Shown here piece after piece: positions 22,793 through 29,754 of a stretch of 29,754 nucleotides of DNA (position 1 is its first letter; every line of letters starts with the position of its first letter). The DNA lies in NCBI GenBank assembly GCA_964506435.1, contig CAZDLK010000019.1, positions 1 through 29,754 of the forward strand, given 5' to 3'. The DNA comes from JAOZHU01 sp964506435. GTDB lineage: Archaea; Thermoproteota; Bathyarchaeia; Bathyarchaeales; Bathycorpusculaceae. Below the pieces are notes generated by a model. That model did not search any database. It was not told where the DNA came from and saw only the letters and a list, made by a program, of their open reading frames with translations. The position numbers were made by a program, and so were the translations under genes.

Positions 22793-24075
22793 TTCGTAAT
22801 ATAACTATTTCCATTGCCTAAATGCGAAGTTTTCACCCAGATGCTGTGGTTCTTTCTTAAGATTTTTGATGCAAGCAAGTCGAGAAAAGCCTTCGTGCAG
22901 ATGAGGATGTTATAAAAGAACGTGACTGCCAGAAGCGGAATAAGCCACTGGATTCGTGTTCTGCCGTCCAAGTACGCGCCGATGCCTACTTCAAAAAACG
23001 GTGCAAAGTTTCCGACGAAGCTGTATATGGAAATCGGCATTGAAAACCAAAGTGCGCCAACAAGCGTCGAAGGCTCAAACAAAATAAGCGAGATGCCTAT
23101 GGCGAATGATAAGAGCGCGATAACGGGCATGAAGTACACGTGCAGCAGGAGCAAGCCATCAATTTTCTCTTTCATCCTTAATTGTTTGCTTCTCAGCACT
23201 TTCCATGAGTGCTTGAGGCAGCACTGCATGTGCCCGCGTGCCCACCTGTACCTTTGATTCCAATACGCTTTCCAATTGTCCACTGCCTCTTCGTAGCATT
23301 CTGCGTCACCGACGTAGTGAATCTTGTAGCCTGCAAGGCAGGTTCTGAAAGTTAAGTCCGTGTCCTCTGCCAACGTGGATTCATCCCAGCCGCCCATGCT
23401 TTCCAGCAAACTGCGTCGGAAGCCGCCAACAGTTCCGCCGAATTGAGGTATCAGGCTTAGTTTGTCTCTTGCTTCTTGGTCAACGCGGTATCCGCCTATG
23501 CGCTCTAACGCCACTAACCGCGTCACTATGTTTTGCGGTTCATTCAAGACGACGACTCTGCCTTGCACCGCACCAATGTTTGGATCTGCAAACGCGCTCG
23601 CAAGTTTCTCCACAATGTCCTTTTGGGGATAATAGTCCGCGTCAAAACAGAGTACGATTTCGCCTGTTGACCGCCTGAAACCAGCGTTCATTGCTACGGC
23701 TTTTCCTTTGCCGCCGTCTCTTTTGCCTCGATTCAGCACTTCAATGAACTTACATCTCTTAGAGTATTCCTCTGCGATTCTTCCAGTATTATCCGATGAG
23801 CCGTCGTTGATGACTATAACTTGCAGTTTATCTTTGGGATAGGTTAACTCTGTCATTCGCTGCAGCAGCCGTCCAATCACTTTTTCTTCGTCGCGTGCTG
23901 GAATTAGAATCGAGACAGAGGGCTGGAACTCCACGCTTGCCGTGGCGGGATCAATTTCTGTGGTTTTTTTGGCTTTTCTCAGAGCAGTTAACGTGAAAAC
24001 ATAATGCCTGATAAGATAGAGAATCATCAAAGCAGTTAACAGCGCGAACACAACTTCGAAAACCTCAAAAATCAC
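22789..24075 (-). CDS. Membrane-bound processive-type GT2 glycosyltransferase (cellulose/hyaluronan synthase-like)
   Basis: This 428-residue enzyme has an N-terminal membrane helix (about 5-30), a cytoplasmic GT-A domain and three to four C-terminal membrane helices from about residue 310. Catalytic motifs are VINDGSSD, the DxD in CFDADYYP, the AEDTD acidic motif, and QRYRWARG, which matches the QxxRW motif of synthases that extend and export polysaccharides. A substrate-gating type segment (FGGTVGGFRRSLL) is also present. The donor may be UDP-GlcNAc or UDP-glucose by family precedent. The gene overlaps both flanking genes by four bases, so the three form a tight translation-coupled operon on the minus strand. 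Confidence 0.93.
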   Translation of the reverse strand: MIFEVFEVVFALLTALMILYLIRHYVFTLTALRKAKKTTEIDPATASVEFQPSVSILIPARDEEKVIGRLLQRMTELTYPKDKLQVIVINDGSSDNTGRIAEEYSKRCKFIEVLNRGKRDGGKGKAVAMNAGFRRSTGEIVLCFDADYYPQKDIVEKLASAFADPNIGAVQGRVVVLNEPQNIVTRLVALERIGGYRVDQEARDKLSLIPQFGGTVGGFRRSLLESMGGWDESTLAEDTDLTFRTCLAGYKIHYVGDAECYEEAVDNWKAYWNQRYRWARGHMQCCLKHSWKVLRSKQLRMKEKIDGLLLLHVYFMPVIALLSFAIGISLILFEPSTLVGALWFSMPISIYSFVGNFAPFFEVGIGAYLDGRTRIQWLIPLLAVTFFYNILICTKAFLDLLASKILRKNHSIWVKTSHLGNGNSYITN

Positions 24076-24470
24076 GTTTTCGCCTCCACACGCAAGTTTT
24101 CAGGCTTAGGAAAAACAGACAGGCTCAACGACCAAAAAGAGATAATCCACATGAAGTTCAGAAAAGGACGGAAAATCGCGTATAAAACGTTAAATGTTTC
24201 CCCGAAATACGCGCTTCCAGCAGTGGCAAAGAAGAAAAGGACAGCGTTCCAAAATAGACCAACGATGTTGCCCAGTGCCATTATGCCCAGCTTTCTAGCC
24301 AGCGTGCCGTTCAACTCAAAAGTGATGCAGATAAAAAGGAAATTGAAAAACAAGAGGATGACTGCGGCTTCAGTGTTGACGAAATTAAACGCTGCAGCTA
24401 CACACAGCGCAATTGCTGTTAAGAAGAGCACTGAAAGCAAATGCGTGGCTACTGTTTTTTTCCAGTTCAC
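24072..24470 (-). CDS. Four-helix membrane protein, first gene of the synthase operon
   Basis: This 132-residue hydrophobic protein has four predicted membrane segments: about residues 8-28, 33-52, 60-85 and 96-120. They end with a short charged tail (PKPENLRVEAKT). I do not recognise the family. It overlaps the glycosyltransferase start by four bases (ATGA), so it is probably an accessory subunit or export partner of that enzyme. The GTG start has GGAG only three bases upstream, slightly close but the only candidate. The 177 bases upstream (24471-24647) hold a small hairpin AAAGCT/AGCTTT near 24594-24610 and nothing else recognised. Confidence 0.65.
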   Translation of the reverse strand: MNWKKTVATHLLSVLFLTAIALCVAAAFNFVNTEAAVILLFFNFLFICITFELNGTLARKLGIMALGNIVGLFWNAVLFFFATAGSAYFGETFNVLYAIFRPFLNFMWIISFWSLSLSVFPKPENLRVEAKT

Positions 24471-24647
24471 TCTCTCCTTTCCCCTTTCTCATTGACGCTA
24501 CAGCTTTTCAAATGTAACAGATATAGAGGTTAGTTCTAGAAAACAGTTCTATAGTTAAGTTCCAGTTTTAAAACTTGCGATGCTCTCTCGCTTTAAAGCT
24601 GAAAGAGCTTTTCCAGAAAATTGGGAAAACAAAAAGTGCAGCGCGTT

Positions 24648-25253
24648 TTAGTTTTTGAGGACTATGTTGTCCAACACCTTGCAAAGGACTTGAAAGACCT
24701 CTTCTGCAGTCAAATCATCCGTGTCTAAAACCAGATTGAACGGTGCGAAATCTTCACCTAAAGTGAAACCGTAAAGTTTCTTGTAAATAGCCTTTGTTCT
24801 GGCTTCTTTTTCTTTCAGTATCCGCAACGCGTCTTCAAAGGTGAATTTGTCTCTTTCCGCAATTCTTTCCGCTCTTTTTTCTATTGACGCCAACAGCCAG
24901 ATTTTGAAGCCTGTTTTCAGCAGCCACGGCATCACCCAACTGTCCAAGAGCACGTCGCCCTGCTTCGCGTACCCTAAAAGTTTTTCGTCAACTGCCTTGT
25001 CAAACTGCGGGTCTTTCTCCCTTTGCCGCAGAAAAGCCAGACCTTCAGGGCTTTCCCACCACCCATTACTAGACACGTCGCAGCCTTCTTCTGCAGCTAA
25101 AGCTTTCAAAGCGTCACCGCCTGAATAGTATTTCAAACCGTACTTCTGAGCGAGTTTCTTAGCCAGCGTGCTCTTTCCAGTTCCAGCCATGCCGGAAATA
25201 CAAACCACAATTCCATTTTCTTTCGCGCTGTTTCCCTTTTCATTATCGTTCAT
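24648..25253 (-). CDS. cmk: Cytidylate kinase, archaeal type
   Basis: This 201-residue P-loop nucleotide kinase would phosphorylate CMP to CDP. The Walker A loop GMAGTGKST is at 21-29. A LID-like Arg-rich segment follows around SIEKRAERIAERDKF. The acidic D in LLDSWVMPW and the ending VLDTDDLTAEEVF match the family of archaeal CMP kinases. The start ATG gives a 13-residue charged leader before the first strand. Archaeal cmk often lies beside a DUF106 gene, and here that gene ends 28 bases upstream on the same strand. Adenylate or other small-nucleotide kinases share these features, but the neighbourhood supports cmk. Confidence 0.85.
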   Translation of the reverse strand: MNDNEKGNSAKENGIVVCISGMAGTGKSTLAKKLAQKYGLKYYSGGDALKALAAEEGCDVSSNGWWESPEGLAFLRQREKDPQFDKAVDEKLLGYAKQGDVLLDSWVMPWLLKTGFKIWLLASIEKRAERIAERDKFTFEDALRILKEKEARTKAIYKKLYGFTLGEDFAPFNLVLDTDDLTAEEVFQVLCKVLDNIVLKN

Positions 25254-25281
25254 TTAGCTGCCTCAACGTGCATCTTTGACT

Positions 25282-25752
25282 TTATTGTATGGGGTTAGTA
25301 CCCATTATTCGACCCGCAAGCGTTCCGAAGAGAAAAGAACAAATCATGTACCAATAGAACACAGGTATACCACCCGGCGCCGGCGCAATTCCCGGTACAA
25401 ACGCCACGGCATTTGCTCCGTAGACTGGCGTCAGAAAGAACCACCAAATTAAGACATAACTGAAGCCGATTGGAAGAAGAATCATACTTGGCTTGCTAAT
25501 CTTCATCTGCATGCGGTTAATTTGCGCTTCTTTCTTTTTCAGCTTGTCAATAAGTTTTTTATCGTTATTGCGCGTGGCCTGCATCAGTTGCGAACGGTAC
25601 TCGGTTACTTCTTTTTGCATCGAGCGATATTCGTTCCAACCTATCATGCGATTGATTAGCAGACGGTTGATGAACATGTTAAGGAACGAAACACCAATTG
25701 CGATAAACATTACTATCAGCGTCGCATACGGTATAGCTGAAATATCCACCAC
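25282..25752 (-). CDS. EMC3/TMCO1-family (DUF106) membrane protein
   Basis: This 156-residue protein belongs to the archaeal branch of the Oxa1 superfamily, which inserts membrane proteins. It has three membrane segments at about residues 7-28, 90-112 and 130-152. Between the first two is a charged coiled-coil hairpin (WNEYRSMQKEVTEYRSQL through KKLIDKLKKKEAQINRMQMK). This layout matches archaeal DUF106/Ylp1 proteins. The start is a GTG at 25752 with GGAG seven bases upstream. It is co-directional with cmk, matching the common archaeal pair that follows secY and adk. Here secY and adk are absent, and the pair faces away from the ribosomal operon. Confidence 0.92.
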   Translation of the reverse strand: MVDISAIPYATLIVMFIAIGVSFLNMFINRLLINRMIGWNEYRSMQKEVTEYRSQLMQATRNNDKKLIDKLKKKEAQINRMQMKISKPSMILLPIGFSYVLIWWFFLTPVYGANAVAFVPGIAPAPGGIPVFYWYMICSFLFGTLAGRIMGTNPIQ

Positions 25753-26183
25753 TTCATCTCTCCTTGCATACCTTTGTTCTTTAGCCTATTTTTGTCTTCT
25801 CTTTAATAACCATTTTTACTCTGCAACAATCATTAAGCCAATCACGGCAACTCTCCTTAACAAAACACTGCCGCAAGAAGAAGGCAACACGCACTTTTTC
25901 TCAGTTTTTTCAAATAGGAGGGCTCTTCCATGCGCTAGAGCACAGCACGCCAGAAGTTCCTGAAAGTTCTTGATTTGTTTCTGCAAGCCCCAAAAAATAA
26001 CGTGATTTTGGAAAAACTATAAAAGCCTAACCGCACTCAAGAAATTGTACACCTCACTGCTCGAATTCGCCCTCTGAAAAAGGGAACCCACCTAGTCTAC
26101 TTCTTTTAAAAACTACTCGTGATACGGAAAACCATATAAATCGCCATTACGCTGTTCAATTGCGCAATTGGAGACGATACGTA
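25753..26183. promoter_or_regulatory. Intergenic region with the ribosomal-operon promoter
   Basis: These 431 bases hold no gene I can support. A TATA-like CATATAAAT (26133-26141) lies about 25 bases before a start point near 26163 for uL22. GGAGA (26170-26174) is the uL22 ribosome binding site. A second TATA-like ACTATAAAAG at 26017-26025 could be an upstream promoter or that of a short RNA of about 60 bases ending in a T-run near 26106, but no RNA family motif was found in it. A small CCCT/AGGG hairpin sits near 26070-26084. Confidence 0.45.
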
Positions 26184-26672
26184 ATGCCAAAATGGGGATA
26201 CTCTATCCTGAAAGAAGAACTGGATCCGGAAAAAACAGCGAAAGCAAGTGGACGAGAAATCAGAGTATCCCACAAGAACACACGCGAAGTATGCCGAACA
26301 GTCAAAGGCATGATGCTTAACCGCGCAAAAGAATACCTGAGAAACGTCATGGACAAAAAGCAACCCGTGCCCTTCCGCAGGTTCAAGAAAAAAGCTGGGC
26401 ACCGCCATGGAATAGAAAAAGCCTTTGCAGGAAGATACCCAGTAAAAGCCGCCGCGAAAGTGCTTGCAGTAATAGAATCCGCAGAGGCAAACGCTGAAAA
26501 CAAAGGCTTGGACCTAGACCGACTCACAATAATGCACGCTGCAGCTTATCCGGGAATGAAAATGAAACGTTACATACCACGCGCGCACGGAAGAACTTCG
26601 CCAAAATATGAAACACTGACGCATATCGAAATCATCCTCAGTGAAAAACCGGCACAAGGAGAACAATTGTAA
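26184..26672 (+). CDS. rpl22: Ribosomal protein uL22
   Basis: This 162-residue large-subunit protein lines the peptide exit tunnel. It opens MPKWGYSILKEELDPEKTAK, the standard archaeal start. The core has VKGMMLNRAKEYLRNVMDKK and VLAVIESAEANAENKGLD, and the C-terminal tunnel loop region shows RAHGRTSPKYETLTHIEIIL. The ATG at 26184 is chosen because it matches archaeal uL22 starts and has GGAGA upstream; an in-frame TTG at 26160 lies upstream of the predicted transcript start. Its stop overlaps the uS3 start codon (TAATG), so translation is coupled. It heads the operon in this window; uS19 and uL2, usually upstream, are not adjacent. Confidence 0.97.
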   Translation: MPKWGYSILKEELDPEKTAKASGREIRVSHKNTREVCRTVKGMMLNRAKEYLRNVMDKKQPVPFRRFKKKAGHRHGIEKAFAGRYPVKAAAKVLAVIESAEANAENKGLDLDRLTIMHAAAYPGMKMKRYIPRAHGRTSPKYETLTHIEIILSEKPAQGEQL

Positions 26673-27652
26673 TGTCCATAGTCAAACGCTTTATAACAGA
26701 ATCCATCAAAAAAACAGAAATTGACGAGTTTCTCCAGAAAAAACTTGAACGCGCAGGTTACGGCGGAGTGAACCTGTCCAAAACGCCACTTGGAACGCAT
26801 GTGGTGGTTTATGCCATGCGTCCTGGTTTAGTCATTGGTCGTGGCGGAGAAACAATCAAAGAGCTCGCCGCCGTTTTAGAAGAAAACTTTAAGATTTCTA
26901 ATCCTCAAATTTCCGTTTCTGAAATTGAAGTTCCTGAATTGAACGCTTATGTAGTTGCGTCTCGTGTTGCCTCCGCCTTGCAGAGAGGCATTCACTTTAG
27001 ACGCGCTGGTTTTTGGGCTTTAAGCCAAGTTATGGATGCAGGAGCCTTAGGTATTGAGATTGTAATTAGCGGTAAACTGCGAACTGAACGCGCAAGGTTT
27101 GAGAAGTTCCGCGCAGGCTACTTCCCAAGATGTGGCGAACCCGCGTTGAGGAACATGCGGAAAGCCGAAGTTCACGTTCAACTTAAACCTGGCATCATCG
27201 GCGTTCGCGTTAAGTTGATGCCGCCGGATGCTCAGTTTCCAGATAAAATCCAAATTGCCGCTGCATTGCCTCCGTCTGAGGAGACAGCAGAAGTGCCTCG
27301 GGAGAGAATCCGAGAGAAAGCGGAAGAGAAAGTTGAAGAAATCGTTGAAAAAACGGTTGAAGTAACTGCCGTTGAAGAAGCACCTGTTGCGGAACCAGTT
27401 GAGCAGACACCTGAAGAAGCTCCAGCGAAAGAGGTTCCTGAAGCGAAACCCGTTGAGAAAGCCCCTGAAGTAGCTCCTGCCGAAGCTCCTGAAGCGGAAC
27501 CAGTTGAAGTAGCTCCTGAGGAAGCTGTTATCGAAGAGGCGCCTGAGGAAGCTCCAGTTGAAGAAAAAACTGAAGAAGAACCTGCTGAAGAAGAAACTGA
27601 GGAAGCGCCTGCTACTGAAGAACCAAACAAAACTGAGGAGGCAACCGAGTAA
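26672..27652 (+). CDS. rps3: Ribosomal protein uS3 with long acidic C-terminal tail
   Basis: Residues 1-193 form a normal uS3. A KH-type RNA-binding domain has GRGGETIKEL near residues 50-60, and a C-terminal domain has KFRAGYFPRCGEP and PGIIGVRVKLMPP. uS3 sits at the mRNA entry site of the small subunit. After about residue 200 there is a tail of about 125 residues. It is low-complexity, rich in Glu, Pro, Ala and Val, and has repeated EEAP/EAPVE/PVE units; it lacks aromatic residues and is predicted disordered and highly acidic. Archaeal uS3 is usually near 210-240 residues, so this form is extended by roughly 90-110. The next gene begins immediately after the stop codon. Confidence 0.97.
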   Translation: MSIVKRFITESIKKTEIDEFLQKKLERAGYGGVNLSKTPLGTHVVVYAMRPGLVIGRGGETIKELAAVLEENFKISNPQISVSEIEVPELNAYVVASRVASALQRGIHFRRAGFWALSQVMDAGALGIEIVISGKLRTERARFEKFRAGYFPRCGEPALRNMRKAEVHVQLKPGIIGVRVKLMPPDAQFPDKIQIAAALPPSEETAEVPRERIREKAEEKVEEIVEKTVEVTAVEEAPVAEPVEQTPEEAPAKEVPEAKPVEKAPEVAPAEAPEAEPVEVAPEEAVIEEAPEEAPVEEKTEEEPAEEETEEAPATEEPNKTEEATE

Positions 27653-27922
27653 ATGCCCATACTGAGGCTTAAAGAAATCCGCGGCATGTCTTCTGAAGAC
27701 CGAACTAAGAAAATTTCCGAATTAAAAACTGAGCTGTCCAGACTGAGAACCATGATCAGCGCAGGTGGCGCTGTGGAAAACGCCGCTAGAATACGAGAAC
27801 TGCGCAAGACTATTGCTCGAATATTGACAGTGGAAAACGAGTCTAAACAAGCGGCTGAAAAGCCAGAAGCAACCGAAGCAGAAGAGAAGAAATCGAAGCC
27901 AAAGGAGAAAAAGAAGAAATGA
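27653..27922 (+). CDS. rpl29: Ribosomal protein uL29
   Basis: This 89-residue protein has the uL29 helical hairpin. LRLKEIRGMSSEDRTKKISE leads to LKTELSRLRTMIS and then ARIRELRKTIARILTVENE. It binds near the exit tunnel beside uL23 and SRP. The normal core ends at about residue 65; a further 24 residues form a Lys/Glu-rich tail (EKPEATEAEEKK and SKPKEKKKK). The ATG follows the uS3 stop directly, with AGGAGG upstream inside the uS3 gene. Its stop overlaps the next gene in an ATGA arrangement. Confidence 0.95.
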   Translation: MPILRLKEIRGMSSEDRTKKISELKTELSRLRTMISAGGAVENAARIRELRKTIARILTVENESKQAAEKPEATEAEEKKSKPKEKKKK

Positions 27923-28200
27923 AAGTAACCCCTGCCATCATACGCGGCGAATTCATAGGCACTGAAGGAAAAATCGCTAAAAGCTCGCATTCAGGCTATT
28001 TGGGCTTAAGTGGCGAAGTGATTAACGAAACAAAAAACACTTTCACAATTCTGCAGGCGGGAAAAGCAAAAAGCGTAGTAAAAGACTCAGTTGTTTTTCA
28101 CTTCAAATTTTCCGACGGAACAATAGTTGAAATCGACGGTAAACTTCTCATGGGAAGACCTGAAGACCGCCTTAAAAAAACCATAAAGAGGTTATGGTAA
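27919..28200 (+). CDS. rnp1: RNase P protein component 1 (Rpp29/Pop4)
   Basis: This 93-residue protein is the archaeal Rpp29 subunit of RNase P, which matures tRNA 5' ends and binds RNase P RNA together with Rpp21. The Sm-like strand pattern is visible as FIGTEGKIAKSSHSGYLGLS, GEVINETKNTFTI and VVKDSVVFHFKFSDG, ending with GRPEDRLKK. Its place between uL29 and uS17 is typical of archaea and supports the call. It overlaps uL29 by four bases. Its stop TAA shares the final A with the ATG of uS17. Confidence 0.95.
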   Translation: MKVTPAIIRGEFIGTEGKIAKSSHSGYLGLSGEVINETKNTFTILQAGKAKSVVKDSVVFHFKFSDGTIVEIDGKLLMGRPEDRLKKTIKRLW

Positions 28201-28517
28201 TGTCTCTAACTTTCAAGAAACCTAAAAAATCTTGTGACGACCGCAACTGTCCATTTCACGGAACACTTTCAGTGAGAGGCCGCGTATTGGACGGCGTAGT
28301 CGTCACTGCAAAAATGGACAAGACCGTTATCGTGGAACGTGAATACCTTCAATTCTCACCTAAATTCGTGAGATACGAGCGAAGGCGCAGTCACATTCCA
28401 TCCCACAATCCGCCATGTATTGACGCGAAAGAAGGCGACAAAGTGCGCGTGGCTGAATGCCGCCCTCTCAGCAAAACCGTCTCCTTCGTTGTTGTAGAGA
28501 AACTGGAGGCAAAGTAA
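28200..28517 (+). CDS. rps17: Ribosomal protein uS17
   Basis: This 105-residue OB-fold protein of the small subunit binds 16S rRNA. Signatures include RGRVLDGVVVTAKMDKTVIV, KFVRYERRRSHIPSHNPPC and GDKVRVAECRPLSKTVSFVV. A near N-terminal Cys pair (SCDDRNCPFHG) is present, typical of many archaeal uS17. The ATG at 28200 is preferred: it overlaps the stop of the previous gene as TAATG and has GAGGT nine bases upstream. An in-frame ATG at 28194 would add two residues but sits only two bases from that sequence. Confidence 0.96.
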   Translation: MSLTFKKPKKSCDDRNCPFHGTLSVRGRVLDGVVVTAKMDKTVIVEREYLQFSPKFVRYERRRSHIPSHNPPCIDAKEGDKVRVAECRPLSKTVSFVVVEKLEAK

Positions 28518-28518
28518 A

Positions 28519-28959
28519 ATGGCGGCGAAAGCGAAGCAAAGAGCACTTGTCGCAAAAGGCATGTTGGCACACGGGCAGAAAGTTTCGCGCGGTCTCCTAG
28601 CTGGCTCAGTTCTAAAATGCACCGATAACACTGGAGCCCGACAATTACGGTTAATTCAAGCCATGGGCTACAAAGGCCGCTTGAGGCGTTATCCATCTGC
28701 GACCGTAGGCGACAAAGTTACTGTTTCTGTCAGGCAAGGCACGCCCGATATGAGAAAGAAAATTTTTCAAGCCGTGATTGTAAGACAGAAAAAATCTTTC
28801 AGACGAATTGACGGCATCTGGGTTCAATTTGAAGATAACGCAGCAGTGATAATAACTCCTGACGGCGAAATGAAAGGTTCAGAAATCCGCGGGCCAGTAG
28901 CCAGAGAAGCAGCTGAAAGATGGTCACGAATAGCCAGCGCCTCCAGCATAATAATATAG
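28519..28959 (+). CDS. rpl14: Ribosomal protein uL14
   Basis: This 146-residue large-subunit protein sits at the subunit interface. The signature LKCTDNTGARQLRLI is followed by VGDKVTVSVRQGTPDMRKKI and QAVIVRQKKSFRR, then FEDNAAVIITPDGEMKGSEI. The C-terminus shows GPVAREAAERWSRIA. It has a basic N-terminal extension of about 15-20 residues (AAKAKQRALVAKG) of a kind common in archaea. Two bases separate it from uS17, and its stop is ten bases from uL24. Confidence 0.97.
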   Translation: MAAKAKQRALVAKGMLAHGQKVSRGLLAGSVLKCTDNTGARQLRLIQAMGYKGRLRRYPSATVGDKVTVSVRQGTPDMRKKIFQAVIVRQKKSFRRIDGIWVQFEDNAAVIITPDGEMKGSEIRGPVAREAAERWSRIASASSIII

Positions 28960-28969
28960 GTGAAGATGC

Positions 28970-29716
28970 ATGCAAACAACAAAACCCGTTAAAGACCCGC
29001 GTAAACAGCGAAAACTTCTCCATAACGCGCCTGCTCATCTACGTCACAAACTTATGTCAGCTCCTCTTTCGCCGCAGCTTACCGCTTCAAAGAGTGTTAA
29101 ATCTCTCCCAGTCAGGAAAGGCGACACCGTTCGCATAATGCGCGGAGACAACAAGGGATTCGAAGGAAAAATCTCACGTGTAGACCTGAAACACTACCGT
29201 ATTTACCTTGAAGGTTTAACACGCGAGAAAGTTGACGGCACAACAATATTTCTCCCAATTCACCCCTCAAAAGTCATGATAAAAAACCTGAATCTCAGCG
29301 ACAAATGGCGCAAGGCAATAGTTGAAAGAAAAGAAGAACTGTTTAAACAGCAAGCCAAAGTAGCTAAAGAAACTGAGAAGCCTCAGAAAAAAGCTGCGAA
29401 AGCTGAAAAAGTCAAAAAGAAACCTTCTGAAGAGGCTCCGAAAGTAGCTGAAGTGGAAGAAGCCGCAGAAGTAGCAGAAGAAAAACCCGTTGAAGCGCCC
29501 GAAAAAGTTGCTGAGGTGAAGCCGAAAGCTAAAGCAGCGGCAGCGCCAGCAAAGGCAAAGAAGAAAGCAGCCCCGAAAAAGACAAAAGAGACAGCAGCAC
29601 CAGCAGAAGAAGAAAAGCCAACCGCGAAAGAAAAAACGTCGAAAGCGGTGAAGCCAGCTAAAAAAGCGCAGGCTAAACCTAAAGCCGCTTCGAAAGCAAA
29701 AAAAGGAGGAAAATAA
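28970..29716 (+). CDS. rpl24: Ribosomal protein uL24 with long low-complexity tail
   Basis: Residues 1-120 match archaeal uL24, an early assembly protein near the exit tunnel. These include LHNAPAHLRHKLMSAPLS, the KOW motif VRKGDTVRIMRGDNKGFEG and the IFLPIHPSKVMI segment. From about residue 125 to 248 there is a tail rich in Lys, Ala, Glu and Pro. Its first half is mixed acidic (EEAPKVAEVEEAAEVAEEKP) and its last part strongly basic (PKKT, AKKAQAKPK, KKGGK). Usual archaeal length is about 120-150 residues, so the protein is nearly doubled. The ATG at 28970 has AGGTGA six bases before it; an ATG four bases earlier is out of frame. Confidence 0.93.
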   Translation: MQTTKPVKDPRKQRKLLHNAPAHLRHKLMSAPLSPQLTASKSVKSLPVRKGDTVRIMRGDNKGFEGKISRVDLKHYRIYLEGLTREKVDGTTIFLPIHPSKVMIKNLNLSDKWRKAIVERKEELFKQQAKVAKETEKPQKKAAKAEKVKKKPSEEAPKVAEVEEAAEVAEEKPVEAPEKVAEVKPKAKAAAAPAKAKKKAAPKKTKETAAPAEEEKPTAKEKTSKAVKPAKKAQAKPKAASKAKKGGK

Positions 29717-29754
29717 GTGGGTAAAAAAGGAAAAACTGGAAGGCTAAAGCGCAA
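29717..29754 (+). CDS. rps4e: Ribosomal protein eS4, N-terminal fragment (runs off window)
   Basis: Only the first 12 codons are visible: a GTG start one base after the uL24 stop, with AGGAGG (29704-29709) eight bases upstream. The peptide MGKKGKTGRLKR matches the basic start of archaeal eS4, which normally follows uL24 in this operon. The call rests on position, ribosome binding site and this short start. Confidence 0.75.
   Translation, partial: MGKKGKTGRLKR

Noticed and set aside
26026..26106. Possible small RNA downstream of a second TATA-like box
   Set aside because: No C/D or H/ACA box arrangement and only a four-pair hairpin; more likely part of the ribosomal-operon upstream region.
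26160..26183. TTG-started extension of uL22
   Set aside because: It precedes the predicted transcript start and is absent from the standard archaeal uL22 N-terminus.
27232..27990. 252-residue minus-strand open frame with Ser/Ala-rich sequence
   Set aside because: It is the mirror of the repetitive uS3 tail and uL29 gene; low-complexity coding often leaves the opposite strand open.
29383..29754. Minus-strand open frame rich in Phe and Ala
   Set aside because: Opposite strand of the Lys/Ala-rich uL24 tail.
1..29754. CRISPR array, insertion sequence or integrase
   Set aside because: No regularly spaced repeats, transposase or recombinase motifs were seen on either strand.

Overview
The window is archaeal. 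At its right end it carries the start of an archaeal-type S10/spc ribosomal operon (uL22-uS3-uL29-Rpp29-uS17-uL14-uL24-eS4) with the RNase P protein Rpp29 between uL29 and uS17, an arrangement not found in bacteria. An EMC3/TMCO1-family (DUF106) protein and an archaeal cytidylate kinase sit next to it. Many genes have a TATA-like box about 25 bases before a short or absent leader, and TTG/GTG starts are common. Gene content and moderate GC suggest a TACK archaeon, possibly Bathyarchaeia; that placement is inference.

Layout. 1-1750: end of a phosphoglycerate dehydrogenase gene overlapping a DUF1015 gene. 1862-3910: aquaporin, a 47-residue YHS metal-binding-type protein, a 50-residue ribbon-helix-helix (RHH) protein and OMP decarboxylase. 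4033-7141: EamA exporter, a secreted transglutaminase-like protein paired with a small membrane protein, and an archaeal XRE-type regulator. 7306-13331: two branched-chain amino-acid genes (ilvD and a 2-isopropylmalate/citramalate synthase) separated by a visibly AT-richer accessory block (9215-11726). The block holds a frame-disrupted RHH gene with a small helical partner, an unrecognised 361-residue protein, and a divergently transcribed toxin-antitoxin-like pair: a winged-helix/UPF0175-like fusion followed by an overlapping DUF3368-type PIN nuclease. A possible structured RNA lies just before the block.

13461-19727: stand-alone receiver protein, an unknown archaeal protein, a DNA ligase-E1 enzyme operon, a TPR-like protein, an ECF transporter S component and a HypE-like AIR-synthase relative. 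19716-24470: a glycan-type locus with two paralogous GT2 glycosyltransferases, a radical SAM protein, and a membrane GT2 synthase flanked by two small overlapping membrane-protein genes. 24648-29754: cytidylate kinase and DUF106, then divergently the ribosomal operon, whose uS3 and uL24 have unusually long low-complexity tails.

The strongest leads are the divergent PIN/UPF0175-fusion/361-residue cassette with its 35-base shared promoter, the possible RNA at 9002-9133, and the one-base frame breaks at G and T runs in the RHH gene and at the synthase start. Those breaks may be assembly errors or real mutations. No tRNA, rRNA, CRISPR array, insertion sequence or replication origin was seen.
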